Made by a program: the position numbers and the translations under genes. The notes under the pieces are model-generated. The model was not told the origin of the DNA, did no database searches, and was given only the letters and a program-made list of their open reading frames with translations. Source: Citrus sinensis (Eukaryota; Streptophyta; Magnoliopsida; Sapindales; Rutaceae). From it: DNA of 64,000 bases. Location of the stretch: the NCBI RefSeq assembly GCF_022201045.2, contig NC_068560.1:20291501-20355500 (forward strand), in the 5' to 3' direction. The number at the start of each line of letters is the position of its first letter. The stretch's first letter is position 1. Of the stretch, positions 48,841 to 60,714 are shown one piece after another.

Positions 48841-51527
48841 GATCTACAATCAGTACCTATATTGGAGATTTGAAGATCCATTTGAGATTGCTTTTGAAAT
48901 ATTTAAAAGTGATTTTGAAAAGATACATGTTAATTTTGATATTTAGTAAAATTTTTTAAATTACTTTGTCAAAATTATTTCACCCTACAATAAATTTTGA
49001 AAAGTAAGAAATGAATAGTTTTGAAAATCCGTTTTAAATTGAATACAATTTCGTATATATGGTTGCATATATTACAAAAAGAGTCCAGCTATTGTACCCC
49101 TTTATTTTGTCATTATTCAGTCCAGCCGTTAGATTATAATGAATTTAATCCAACGGATGGGATTTTAGAAGGGTAAAAACCAATTGAAGTGGGCAATTGT
49201 CCAAACCCGTTTCATGTACTAAATTAGTTTTAGGGGGCTGTAAACCCTTACCCGTATTTTGGCCGACGTCTGCGATTCATCGGAATGATGAAAATTTTAT
49301 TACTTTTGTGTATCTATGGCTCGAGTAACGCTGCCATGTGGGATTTTTGAAGTGGCTTGCGGTGACTTGTAGCTTGTTTTGGTGGTTTTGAATGAAACAA
49401 AGATTGACAAAAATTGTGGAGTAGAGAGCGATAATTATCAAAATGGTTTGGAGGTCATTTACCAACCAGTTGAATACGACCCAATTTAAGTGGTAGGATT
49501 GATGAGAAACTTGCGGTGCTGCTCTGTAACAAGTGCAAATCCGGACTGCCAATTTACTTTCATCCAATACACCAACTGTAGCTTTCATTTTTTCTGTGCT
49601 TTCAACCTATTCAACAATCCATCCACTTCATCACTGCAGCATTATTTTTTGCTCCAATTTCTTCGAACTGCGGGATTTAGTGGCTCCGACTGCATTCTAA
49701 GCACCACTAATCAACTAAATGTACAAAAAAAAGAAGCAGCTTTTTCATTTTTTGTTCATTATTATGTTACTTAACATGCCCTCTCTCTTTCTATTTTTCA
49801 TCGCTACAGTACGACACATTATATGTCTCTTGCAACAAATAATATGTTGAAAACATACAATTTTTTTTGTCCCTCACAAACTATTTGCTTCTACATATAA
49901 TTGTTCCATCTAACTAGTTTATTGTTATATACACCAACATTTTATTGTTTCCTTTAAAAATATTATGTCACCGTTAACAATTCCTGTCTACTGACCGGTA
50001 CTCGTAGTTTCCTTCAACTGCCATATGGCCACTTCACACATGCACGATCTTGCTTCTTTTCATTCAACGGCCACTTCAATAGATGACAAAACAAGAGGAT
50101 ATGGTGCCCAAGGGGCACGGTAGACAGAGCCTTATAAAAATCTAATATTCGTGCCCGAGCCTTATAAAAATCCAATATTGTCTTTATTCAATTATGAAAT
50201 AAAAATAATTAAATTTAAATAAATGATCATTTTATTAATTATATTAAGATAACAAAAACAAAATAAAAATAAAAATAAAAATAATAAAATATAAATATTT
50301 ATTTTAATTATCAATTATTATATATTAAAAAATAATATATATACATGATCATAAATATTAAAATAAATTTTATTTAACATTATATCCGTTTTAAAAATTA
50401 CATTTTACTTTTAGAAAAGCATTATGGCATTAATTAAGGATTTCCAAAGTGTAGCTGTGGTCCTGTGGACCATGCGCATGACTTCGTGAGTCATGATGAT
50501 GTTTATGAGAAGCGTTTTATAAGAATATTTTTACTTTGGACGCCGGGTAATTACCAATAATTTTTTATTTATTTTTGAACTTCCGTAAATATATTTCATT
50601 TTCATATAGCTTGGCAAGGAAATTTGAGGCACGGATACGAGACCTGTTAGCAAAATTGAGTTACATATTACTTTTATTTTCTGATAGCGCTAACACGTTT
50701 TTTTTTTTTTTATTACATGAGACTATTGTTCAAATTACAACTTATATTACATGAGATTATAATTGATATTTACAAATCAGACTATTACTGTGATCAACTT
50801 ACATCAATACTAATAGAGCGCTGTCCAGATTTTAACCCTCACAAATATTCAAGGGATGTTTACTCCTCACATTTGAATAAGAAAAAAGACTGCATTTACT
50901 CAAATTTAATTGAGAAAAGAAATATCCCCACAATACATTTACGCGCTAACATGTTGTATTTTACTTTCTTTTGTTCAATTCTCTTTGTAATTAAATCTAA
51001 GCAGTTAGCAAACGCTGTTTTCAAAAAAAGGGAAAAAATAATAATAATAAAGAAAGAATTCAAACATGAAGATATTTGGCCAGATGCTGTAGATTTCATC
51101 AGCCTTTTCGAGCCACGCATCTAATTCTTGCATGCAACAACGATTTGTTCTCCCCCTTTACTCTATCAATCTTTTGGTTTACGAGACTCTTGTACCCAAT
51201 CTAAGACTACTTTTGGTTTGCTAGCAAGTCGTTAAATGAAAGCTCCACCTTACTCTTCGAATAATATTGGTGAATTGATGTGTCACCTTCCACATTGCTA
51301 GAGAAGGCGAGCTTATTGTGATATTTTATATTTTTCAACTAATAAGTAAACTCGTTTTAGGTAAATCCTTTTTCATGAGTTTCTTGCTGCGCTTTGGGTA
51401 AATTCTTTCTCATGAGTTTATAGCTTTTGATTTCTCTAATTACTTCTGCAACTTGTTCAGTATCTAAGAATCTTGTTGCGCCCTTTGTCTTTTGAACTTT
51501 TATATATATAGAGAGAGAGATTGCCAA
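48841..51527. other. AT-rich intergenic DNA
   Basis: No supported gene. At 50128-50180 the phrase GAGCCTTATAAAAATC(T/C)AATATT is duplicated directly. At 50480-50500 CATGACT and AGTCATG form a small hairpin. Open frames at 49277-49588 (-) and 50717-51124 (+) are isolated and lack family features. Confidence 0.45.
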
Positions 51528-52101
51528 CTTACTATTTTTATAATAACTAAGAACCCTGATAGTATAAGTTTATAATATTACTTTTATTTTTAAATACACT
51601 TTTGTTTATATTTATCATAGATTAAATAAATCACATGAATGAAAATTAAAATAAAAAATTAAGTATTAAAAATAAAAAATATATGTTTTGATGTGAAAAA
51701 ATTAATGATAAAATATTTTTCTTATATTTTTTATTTTATAAGCATTTTCTTATAATAAATATATAAGAAAATTATTATCAAAGGATAAAAAATTATTATA
51801 AAATAAATAATAAAATATTTCCTTGTACTTTTTACATTTGATTTTAAAATATTTTAAAATATATATTAGAAGAAAATGTTTATAAAATAAAAAAGTATAA
51901 GAAAAAAATTATTATTAATTGTTTTGTTCATATAAAAAAATATACTTCTTGTTTTTAATATTTAATTTTTTTTATTTTAAATTCTATTTATGTGATTTAT
52001 TTAATTTATAATAAATATAAATAAAAGTGTACTTAGAAATAAGCATAATATTATAAACTTATCATATTGGGAGGTTATTGGCTATTATAAAAATAGTAGA
52101 G
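51528..52101. mobile_element. Foldback / long-palindrome MITE
   Basis: The whole 570 bases are one imperfect palindrome centred near 51815. The outer arms CTATTTTTATAAT(A) ... ATAAGTTTATAATATTA ... TACACTTTT(G/A)TTTATATTTAT pair with the complement of the right side. The element has no coding capacity and is over 80% A/T. Flanking duplication is not clear, so the superfamily is open. Confidence 0.7.
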
Positions 52102-53262
52102 AAATAAATAATATATATTGATTGTAGTAAAGGAAAATTGACAATCTCCCTTTTTTTATTAAATAATGCTTTTCCCTTTGAGTTAGTTGCGCCTTTTAGT
52201 GTATGGAGGTTGTTGCACATCTGATTAATTAGTATTGCTTTCAAAGAAATAATTCGTTTTCGGCCACAAAACTTTAAAAAATAAAATTAATTGGTTCAAT
52301 TTATCCGTCTTTGATAGGAAATGAACATTTCAATTTGTTATGAATGTTCGACAAAGAGGTAGGAAACCAATTTTTCAATTTAATCGTTTAATAGAGTTCT
52401 TTTTTTTTTTTAATTTCTACCGAATATCATTATAGGTAAGTATGTTTTAATTAAATAATAATGAAAGTAAATTGTTTTTAAAATATTTTAGAAAATAAAA
52501 AATAGGTATGATTTTTAAAAAAATTATAAAAATGCTGGATATGTTATTCCTCTCCAAAATGATGAATATTGAATCTCACATCACAAAAGATCTCTCCTCA
52601 ATTTTATCATTTTGCAGTTGAAATTAAAATTTTGATTGTTACAAAAGAATAAAATACAAATTAAAAATCAAATTGTTACTAAAGAATAAAATACAAGTGA
52701 GAAACACCATTATTTTCAATTTGTACTATTTTTATTTTGATTATCTCCAACGGTTCATAGCTAAATGAATTTTAAGTGTTAGAATGATCCCATCTCTAAG
52801 AAAAATAGAGAAGAGAAGATTAAATTTATTGAGAGGGAAAAAAGCTTCTATTTTATCTTTTTGTACATGTTACATTGTTTAAAAACACAAATGTGATTTA
52901 TGTGCAAATGAAAATTTCACTTTTTGTGTTGGATGAGATATTAAGATTGAAATTAAGAGTACATAACCAAAAATTGATATAATTTTGATAATGGTAAAAG
53001 AGAATGTGAAGTAATTTTGTAACAATTTTTAAATAGAATTTTATAACAATTAAGAAAAACTGCAAGATCATTTTTATGACTTTGTTTTTCTCACACAGTA
53101 TCGATTGTTACTTTTCCACTTAATTGAAACCTTGCGTTTATTTTTGTTTTTTTTCTCTATTGCATGTGCTTTTTTTTTTTTTTACTTATCCCATTTAACT
53201 TGCTATTGGCCCAAAATACTCTTTTTCGATGAAATTGTGCTGCAGATATACATTTGTTATTA
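52102..53262. other. AT-rich intergenic DNA
   Basis: Only low-complexity sequence is seen. A phrase AAAGAATAAAATACAA is repeated at about 52645 and 52682. Confidence 0.45.
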
Positions 53263-53860
53263 GGGATACCAAATACTCATAAAATATTTCTTGACATATT
53301 AATTCACTACTAAAATTTTTTGATAACTATATTTTAGCTGTTATTCTTTTACCACCAAAACATTCACACTGTTAAAAAATTACTGAGATCATAAAGATAT
53401 TCAATAGCTGAAATTATTTTCTTAGTTCTTTTTTAGTTTTTTTTAATCTTTTTTTTATATACAATTTACGACCCCTTTTTCTTTTTTTTTTTTAATTTCA
53501 ATTATTAGTATTTTATTATATTATAAAATAAAAATAATAATTTTTTTTCTTGTTTATGGATTCATTAAAAAATTTCAATTAGTATCACTCTATCAAAAAA
53601 CCTAGAACTCTATTTTGGAGATATTTTTATATAATAAAATAATAACTGAAATAAAATAAAAAAAAGCTCCAAAAAATAACTAAGAAAATAATTTCAGGTT
53701 GAAATCCCTTTAACACTCTTGTAACCTGAGCAATTTTTCAACAATGTTAAGATTTTAGTAGTAAAATGACAGCAGCCGAAATATTAACCAAAATGTACCT
53801 TATCAAAAACCCTTAGTGGATATGTCACAAAATTTTTTTGTGGGTATTTGATAATATCCC
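53263..53860. mobile_element. Tourist-like (PIF/Harbinger) MITE
   Basis: Inverted ends GGGATA...CAAATAC, with arms that align imperfectly for about 200 bases (for example TTTTGTGACATAT against TTTCTTGACATAT, and GAAATTATTTTCTTAGTT on both sides). It is flanked by TTA on each side, the TWA target duplication of Harbinger elements. There is no transposase. Confidence 0.75.
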
Positions 53861-54532
53861 TTATTATTATTGTTGTTGATGTTGTTTAAAATGATTAGTA
53901 CAGTCCAATTCTAACCAGCAATAGACGTAACTTGCTTCTTTTAGCCAATATCATCAATGCTATACCAAAATTAAACACATAAACTTGTTCGAATTTATTT
54001 AGTACAGAACACTATAATACATTTAAATACTATAAAATATGCAACATAATACATGATAGTAATGCAACTCCGCGAGCCATATAATAACTACATGATTCCC
54101 ATGACTATAAATTGTGTAGCTCCCAGATCTATGAATACGTTTCAGCTTTAGCATGTCAGTATCAAGCAGAATTTCACGAGGCAACAATTGCAAGTGAAAC
54201 TAAAGACCGCATAATTAATGTATGAGATGTAGTTTAATGTAGTTATGATGCATATGCATGATTACTAAGATCAAAGACAGTTGCTTTGGGAAGCCATTAA
54301 ACAATTTTCCACATTCATTCTGTAGGTTCAGTAATATGCAAAAAATCATATCAGAAAGCACCGTTCAGAGCTTCCAATTATTGATTCATGACTCAAATTA
54401 CAGTAACCTAATACCAAAAGCATATATTCAAGCTATTGCAAAGCCCTAATGTGCTACAGAGAGTGAAAACATATTCACGTTGAACACCTATACCTTAGAT
54501 ATAAGGAGTACAACAGGCTTCTCAACCAGATA
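53861..54532. other. Region downstream of the DnaJ gene
   Basis: AT-rich. The right part probably holds the 3' UTR of the minus-strand DnaJ gene. No other gene is seen. Confidence 0.5.
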
Positions 54533-56473
54533 TCAACTTCCCCAACCGATAGTGAGCAAATCAGAAGGCAGTGAAGCAGGATCTAGCTCCCAACAGTCCT
54601 TCAAAGAGTCAGGAATCTCATCACCGGTGACCTTCCTTGCAGGAATCTGATGAGAAAACAAACGAACATCATCCTTTTCAAGCCATCTAATGGCATGACA
54701 ACCAATTTCTCGTCTCTTAAATACAGCCTTAAACCCATCAACCTTCTCAAGATAGGCCATGCTTAACCCATGCATTTCACTGTAAGTTGTTAAAAGTACT
54801 ACTATGTCATAGGATCGCCTATCTCTGGCTGAAAGATTGCTTCCTTCAATGCCCAAAGCCGCCTCATTGTAAAGTGCCCAAACTGAACCTTTTGTTGGAA
54901 AAATCCTGTAAACTTCTCTTGCTGCCCTTTCACACTCAACAATGTGTGAAAATATATTCAGAGAGTCAATAGAAGTCTTCCTTGAAACCTTGAATCTCCC
55001 ACAGGATACATGAAATCCCTGTTTCTCCCAACATATTAACCCTTCATCCCCATTACTCCGAAGATCCAACCAACTTATCTTCACCTCAAAAGGATTCACT
55101 GAAACTTCATCAATCAAACCATAATGCCTAGGCATTCCATCATCATCATCATAAATGGCCCATACTTGCCCTTTCTTAAAACTCCTCTCCATTCGGTCTC
55201 TATCAAAATCATAAAAATCTGAGTCTTCCACAGCCATAATCTCCAAATCCTTTGTCTTTGAAGTCTTGTGCCTCTCAATCACCAAATCAACACTCTTCTT
55301 CAAAGTCTCTTGCCTCACAATTTGCAAATCCTCAGTCTTATTCACAGTCCTCCTTTTCTTAGTTCTTAAGTCCACAATCTTCTTCGCAAGTACACCGTTC
55401 TCATTCTCTAGGTCTACAATCCTCTCCGCAGCCTGCTGACCTTCAACCTCCAAGTCCTTATTCTTCGAAGCCCTGTGTCTTTCAATCTCCTTCTCTCTTT
55501 TCTTCTCCTTTTTTCCACGCTTCTCCATTTCCTTCTCCTTCAGTTTAAACTTCAACTTCGCCTGATTCGCCCTTCTCTTAGCTTCCAACTGCATTTCTGC
55601 TAACGTCATACTTTCCTCCCGATCTTCCACAAGCTTTGGCTTGGACCTCGCCAAGACCTCCCCAACACTACTCGTCCTCCTCCTCAATCTGCCTCCACCC
55701 CAATCACCACGACCACCACCCATTTCCTTCCTTGAATCCCCACTCTCCCCATCAACACCACTACCCCCACTCCCTTTCATCTTTGTATCCCCACTAACGG
55801 TTTTCCTCTTCAACCCCACATTCCCCATCTTCATCTTCAAATCAGCACTGCCCATTTTTTCACTCAACCTCCCACTCCTAAAAACTCTAACCGCATTACT
55901 CTCCTTTGCCTCCACAGCCTCAAAACTCATCTTACATCCAGGGCAAACCAAAATCTGATCCAAATACTTCCTCTCAAACTGGTGCAACAACCGACACCGC
56001 GAACACGCAGTCCAAAATGTCTCTTTCCCCGCAAACCCATCATCATTATCATCAAGAGCAACCTTCTCATCCTGAATCTTAATTCTCAATCGCATATCAT
56101 ACTCTTTCCTCCTAACCTTATCAGACAAAACCCTAAAAGCTTCACCCACTAACTTAAAAGCCTCTTCACTTCCTGAATGAGGGTTCTTATCAGGATGCAA
56201 AATCAACGCAAGTTTCTTGTACTGTTTCTTAATTGTGTTGATATGAGAGAAGGGCTCTACCTGAAGGATTTGGTACCACTCTTTAGATTTTGAAGCAACG
56301 CGGAGGATTTTGAATGCTGTGACCATTGACGAAAGGCCTTCCAGGCTTGGGGCCAAACGCTGTGCTTTCTTCGCATGTTTTAGGGCTGATTTTAAGTTTG
56401 AGTTTTTGAATTTCGTCTCCGCGATGCCTTTGAGACGCGAAGCTTCTCGTTCTGCTTCTGGGTCTGTCTCCAT
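54533..56473 (-). CDS. DnaJ (J-domain) protein with DUF3444
   Basis: An intronless gene of 646 residues starting METDPEAEREASRLKGIAE at the first ATG (the frame is open one codon pair further upstream, but without ATG). The N-terminal helical region (1-62) is followed by a J domain at about 65-130 (EWYQILQVEP ... ALILHPDKNP, with HPD at 93-95) that would stimulate Hsp70 ATPase. A small zinc-ribbon-like motif CSRC...CPGC follows at about 155-182, then a long basic and coiled-coil linker (KRRANQAKLKFKLKEKEMEK) and a C-terminal DUF3444 domain at about 415-640 (FKKGQVWAIYDDDDGMPRHY, FKVSRKTSI, GSVWALY). This plant-only architecture is common, but clients are unknown. No signal peptide is seen. 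Arabidopsis At2g35540 has this build and lies beside bZIP16, as a bZIP16/68 gene does here (from memory). Confidence 0.94.
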   Translation of the reverse strand: METDPEAEREASRLKGIAETKFKNSNLKSALKHAKKAQRLAPSLEGLSSMVTAFKILRVASKSKEWYQILQVEPFSHINTIKKQYKKLALILHPDKNPHSGSEEAFKLVGEAFRVLSDKVRRKEYDMRLRIKIQDEKVALDDNDDGFAGKETFWTACSRCRLLHQFERKYLDQILVCPGCKMSFEAVEAKESNAVRVFRSGRLSEKMGSADLKMKMGNVGLKRKTVSGDTKMKGSGGSGVDGESGDSRKEMGGGRGDWGGGRLRRRTSSVGEVLARSKPKLVEDREESMTLAEMQLEAKRRANQAKLKFKLKEKEMEKRGKKEKKREKEIERHRASKNKDLEVEGQQAAERIVDLENENGVLAKKIVDLRTKKRRTVNKTEDLQIVRQETLKKSVDLVIERHKTSKTKDLEIMAVEDSDFYDFDRDRMERSFKKGQVWAIYDDDDGMPRHYGLIDEVSVNPFEVKISWLDLRSNGDEGLICWEKQGFHVSCGRFKVSRKTSIDSLNIFSHIVECERAAREVYRIFPTKGSVWALYNEAALGIEGSNLSARDRRSYDIVVLLTTYSEMHGLSMAYLEKVDGFKAVFKRREIGCHAIRWLEKDDVRLFSHQIPARKVTGDEIPDSLKDCWELDPASLPSDLLTIGWGS

Positions 56474-56989
56474 TTTCACAGAGGGGCCTGTGAATACTCT
56501 CTGTTTGCTTGCTGGCTTGCTGTTTGTTTTCTGGCTCTTCGTTTATTTATTTATTTATTATTTATATGGTTAAGAAAATTATTTATTATTTAATAATGGT
56601 ATCATTAATTAAAAAAATATTTTTGGATTAAAAAAAATTCATTAAGAGTGAATTTTTGGCTGGCGGTCAATTTCTAATTTTTGCCTGGAAGAAGCCTCCC
56701 TTTATTAAATTTATTAAAAATTCAATCCATTTGACCTAAATCTATCAATTTAATTTGAATGATCATGAGAAATTGATTTTACATTTTTTTTTCCTGAGGT
56801 ATTAAGATTAAGTATAACACAGTTCACTAATTGAGGGTGAATGCATTTTATTATTGATTGGTTGTTACATTAAGCTTTCAAACTATTACTCGTCTTGAAT
56901 CAAACAAACAAACACAACTATACCCTTTGCTTGAAAGTTTCAAACCCACTAAACGATCTGCGGATATTCACATGAGTTTAGTAATATCT
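56474..56989. other. DnaJ 5' region
   Basis: The DnaJ promoter and 5' UTR lie here, then AT-rich DNA. A TTTATTTATT repeat lies at about 56541-56560. Confidence 0.45.
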
Positions 56990-57480
56990 ACTTGTTATAT
57001 CAAACTGTCTGACGATGATGTTTTACCTTGAAATGCTAGAATCATGTTTGATATCTTCTTCCCGGAGCTCGGCGGTATCAGTAATGGCATTCCAGTGATT
57101 AAATCAATACTAGCTAGAAAGAATGAATATAACAAGTAACACAATTTTTGTGTTAAATTCACTCTGATTTTTGTTAAGAGGAGAGGTCCCCTGAATGCTG
57201 GCATTTGGTCACTATTTATAGACCATTTTATGCTGACATTCGTCCCTGCTCCATGGGTGCCAAACTCCCTTCGGCCTTTGCACTTGAAGGCCAATGTTCG
57301 TCTAGCCCGAGGAAACCGTTGCACGCCTCCCAGACGTTTTGTGAGGCATACGCCCCATAGAAACTAACCCCTCCCTATCCCGTCGGTCTTGACACGATGT
57401 TAGAATTTCAGCTCTTATAGAGTCAGTGATATCTCACTTCGTGGCTCGAGCTCCTGCAAAAGGAGGCCTTCTTGCCTTCC
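56990..57480 (-). mobile_element. Possible solo LTR of a Ty3/gypsy-like retrotransposon
   Basis: A GC-richer block that on the minus strand has a TATA motif (CTATAAATAGTG) and, about 150 bases on, a stretch similar to gypsy-type LTR U5 regions (CTAGCTAGTATTGATTTAATC, ACCGCCGAGCTCCGGGAAGA). No internal domains, primer site or second LTR lie nearby. The element is diverged and therefore old, and its exact ends are not resolved. Confidence 0.35.
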
Positions 57481-57642
57481 CACTTAAACTGCACCAGGAA
57501 AAAGTCCAAAGTCAATCTTAGGAAATAATGAGACTTCATATGGTCTTACTGTCCAAGTGTAGGTAGTCCGCATGGCAGGAGATTCTAATTCCAATCTCCT
57601 TCCTTCTTTCTTAATTGGGATCGCTTCAATCATTTCATTTAG

Positions 57643-57864
57643 TTTTTTTTTTTTTGTCTTAATCGCGAGGTATCTTGAGGAGGACCCCAACTGTGAGAGA
57701 CATCTTTAAGTCTGTACTACAGACCAGACTATAAGTCCCCGCTCGAATCGGGAAGCACATGTTCACCCAACAAAGGTGACTTCCTTGCGACTTGAACTGA
57801 GGAGTAAACCCAATCAAGTCATTTAAAGAGACTCCATTGCCAGTGGAGCCAACACTTTGTTAGT
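57643..57864 (-). mobile_element. tRNA-derived SINE, copy 2
   Basis: The complement begins ACTAACAAAGTGTTGGCTCC, has a B box GTTCAAGTC and ends in thirteen A (T-run 57643-57655). It is flanked by perfect copies of ATTTCATTTAG (57632-57642 and 57865-57875). It aligns end to end with the SINE at 39790-40007 at about 75% identity, so this is an old but recognisable family. Confidence 0.88.
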
Positions 57865-57875
57865 ATTTCATTTAG

Positions 57876-58346
57876 TTTATAAGTTTAATACATGACCTGT
57901 TTAAGGTAAGACCATCATGTTTACTCTAGAGTTATTATACTTCTGTTTTATTTTAGAGGTAATTTTTATTTTATGCGTAGCGTGTGATGTTTTTATTAGG
58001 GACTTTATTTTCTATTTATCTTGTCCTATCATCCATTATATTTTAGTTTTAAAACTTTCATCCCAAGAGTCCCAAGGATATATATATTTTTTAAACTCCT
58101 CCCACACTAATTGATGGGCTCAAGATTGCGATCTATTCTATTTTTGCTACCAAACGGAAAATTAGTTTTGTTTTTTTTTTTTCTATATTTAACTGCCAGC
58201 AAACAAATCCTCAGTGAATTGTTCATTCATGGTTCAATCACCTAGCTTTTTGAGTTATATTCACACGACAAGTAGTGACAGGGGTGAGCAAATTGTGTTC
58301 CAATTTGGTTGTTTGGATTTTGGTTTGGATTATAACCCTGAGTGAT
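57876..58346. other. AT-rich intergenic DNA
   Basis: No gene or structured element is seen. Confidence 0.45.
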
Positions 58347-58540
58347 GGTAGAGACACAAACTCTTGTACAAACTTATTTTGTACAAATTGATGTGACATT
58401 AATTCATTAGTTGAATGAAAATATAAAATAACAAAAATAAATCATGTAGGCCAAGAAATATTTAATTTAATCAATAAATTAATGCCACATCAGTTTGTAC
58501 AAGATAAATTTATACAAAAATTTATGACCATATTATTTTA
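58347..58540 (-). mobile_element. Short MITE, copy B
   Basis: Same element as 37349-37544 in the opposite orientation. It shares the arms with CTTGTACAAACTTATTTTGT and the centre TTGAATGAAAATATAAAATAA. Identity is about 80% by eye. Confidence 0.75.
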
Positions 58541-60714
58541 TAACCCATTCACTTTGAAAATTTCAACTCCTTTGAATTGAAACAGTAAATCCGAACCAAA
58601 CCAATCCAAAATAAATTTGGTTCGGTTTGAATTGAAAATTTATTTTGCTAATTCATGTTACAACGAAAAATTTCACATCCAATTTCAAATTCACCCTGAA
58701 TTCTAAATTCTCAAATTATATATATATATAAATGCAATGGACAAATTTAGCCTAATAAAATCAAAATTACAAAGTCAATAATAAAACAATCCAAGCAAAT
58801 CAACTTTAGGCAAAGTAAAAAACTTTGGGAAAGTATATTAAAAAAAAAAAATACAGAATTTTGAAGAAAATAAGGAAATGGGCAATTGGGCGTATCGGAT
58901 TTGGCTTAATCCAATCATCGGGCACCGATAGACTGCGAAACAGCAGAAAGAAAAGTTGAAAACTTAAGCATGAATGGACCGGAACTGCCGACGAAGATGA
59001 CGACGATAAAATGCCTCGACTGCGGCTGTTCATGCGCGCGACTGGAAGAAGACGACGAAGACTAATGAAGACGACGACGGTAGTGACACCCGTTTGGCTT
59101 GGTGGCTGGTGGCGGCGGTGGTTTTGTTTTGCAAGCTTTCGTTAGCCCACTGCTGCTGAGTTACTGGGGTGATGCTTTCGTGGAAGTGAATAGTAAATTC
59201 GAAACGAAATAATGAAATATGGGTTATCCAAAACGAACCGATCTTGAATTGAATTTTAGGTCCGATTTGATTGAGAGTTAATTCGATCTCAATGCCCACT
59301 GCAATAAATAATGTGAAATTTATAATTATAATTTATACTTTATGCGGGGGAATTTGTATAATGAAAGTAGAATTTATTCGCAATGAATTTGTGTGATCAA
59401 AAAATAATCAAATAAGAATTTTTTTTTTAAAAGACACTTTTTGATGCAATTGGTCCATTATATAAAAGGCTCTATTTAGTTAAGTTTTTAAGTCATGGCC
59501 ATAATAAGAATTTGCAACTATAGTTTAAAAATAAAAAAATGATTTTACTTCTTGATAATTGTTTGATAAATACTCGTATTACTGTACAAATGTCGTCGAA
59601 ATTATTATATTTACCGGCAATAAGTACACAACATCAAGAGTCGGAAGTCATAACATTTGTATGCTTGGATTTTGATTAGTCATCAAATTTTCACGCTATC
59701 AAAAAGCACGATCATCGTGGCATTCTCTCATAATCATGTGCATAATCATGGATATCGTAAGAGTATAGTTTGCCACGTGTATTAGGTATATCGAATAATA
59801 CCCATTTGTCGTGTACATTTCAAACTACGGTATAAGATTAAGATCCCCATCATCGAGTCCGTCCAATTATTCTCATCACAGCAATCACGGCCATTAAAAG
59901 AAAAAAAATTAAAAAAAAGGAAAAAAATGCAAAAAAAAGAGAGGGGCAAAACTGGGAGTTTCTCCATCTCAATGCAACAAAATAGAAGCGAAAAAATCGA
60001 TTACCGTACGACGAGTCACAGATTCCGATCCGTAAACCAAACCAAACAAAACCTAATTTTAATTTTTTCTCTGATCCCTTCCACTTTGTCAAATTTTCGT
60101 AACATAATGTGTTAAAAAATTTTCCACATAATTTGTTCCCCAAATTGACCTCTGTGCCCCTTATCAATTACCCAATATCATCAATTAGGTTTAAAGTTGT
60201 CACCTTTTTTAAGTGGATCCGGTTTCGGCTGTTATATCAATTGCGGCTTTTTTTTTTTTGAAAAACCGGTAATTGAAATTTATGTACGTTGGTTTCGTTA
60301 ATTTGTCGATTCCAGCTATTAATTTTATGGGTTTTTATTTGTATATTGTTTTTAATTGTTTACTTTAAGTTAGGGTTTTGATTTGGGGACTCGCAATTTT
60401 GTTTCTTTCTGTACAAAAGAGTTGAAATTTTGTAAGTGTTAGGCATGTTATTTTGGGGTTCGTTTTATATTTATATAGAAAATTGAATATTTTAGGATTG
60501 TTTTTGGCGATTATTGCAGCAATTCACAATAATGAATTTTATTTACAATTTGAAAATTTTATTTTCAGTGTTTATTTCTTACTTAGGGTGCAATTTTAAT
60601 TTATTTATCTGAAGATAGTGGATAAGAAGTGGCTTTTAATATTCATGGGAGCAATGTTGCAAATTTTATTGCAGGATGGTGTGAAAATTTATTGGAAACT
60701 GGTGATATAGAGTC
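58541..60714. other. Upstream region of the bZIP gene
   Basis: AT-rich, with a GC-richer island at 58970-59130 that contains a 31-codon frame (58971, MNGPELPTKMTTIKCLDCGC). A CA-like acceptor TTGCAG at 60668-60673 shortly before the bZIP ATG suggests an intron in the 5' UTR. Promoter elements are not assigned. Confidence 0.4.

Noticed and set aside
49277-49774. Opposed frames of 103 and 94 codons
   Set aside because: They overlap each other, have no recognisable motifs and no splice context.
50717-51124. 135-codon plus-strand frame
   Set aside because: AT-rich with Lys/Ile-biased composition, flanked by a poly-T run and without family features. It could be a chance frame or a scrap of an old element.
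55641-55958. Plus-strand proline-rich frame opposite the DnaJ gene
   Set aside because: Antisense shadow of the Gly/Lys-rich linker; no family match.
56995-57324. 109-codon minus frame in the GC-richer block
   Set aside because: It overlaps the TATA-bearing block read as a solo LTR and shows no domain.
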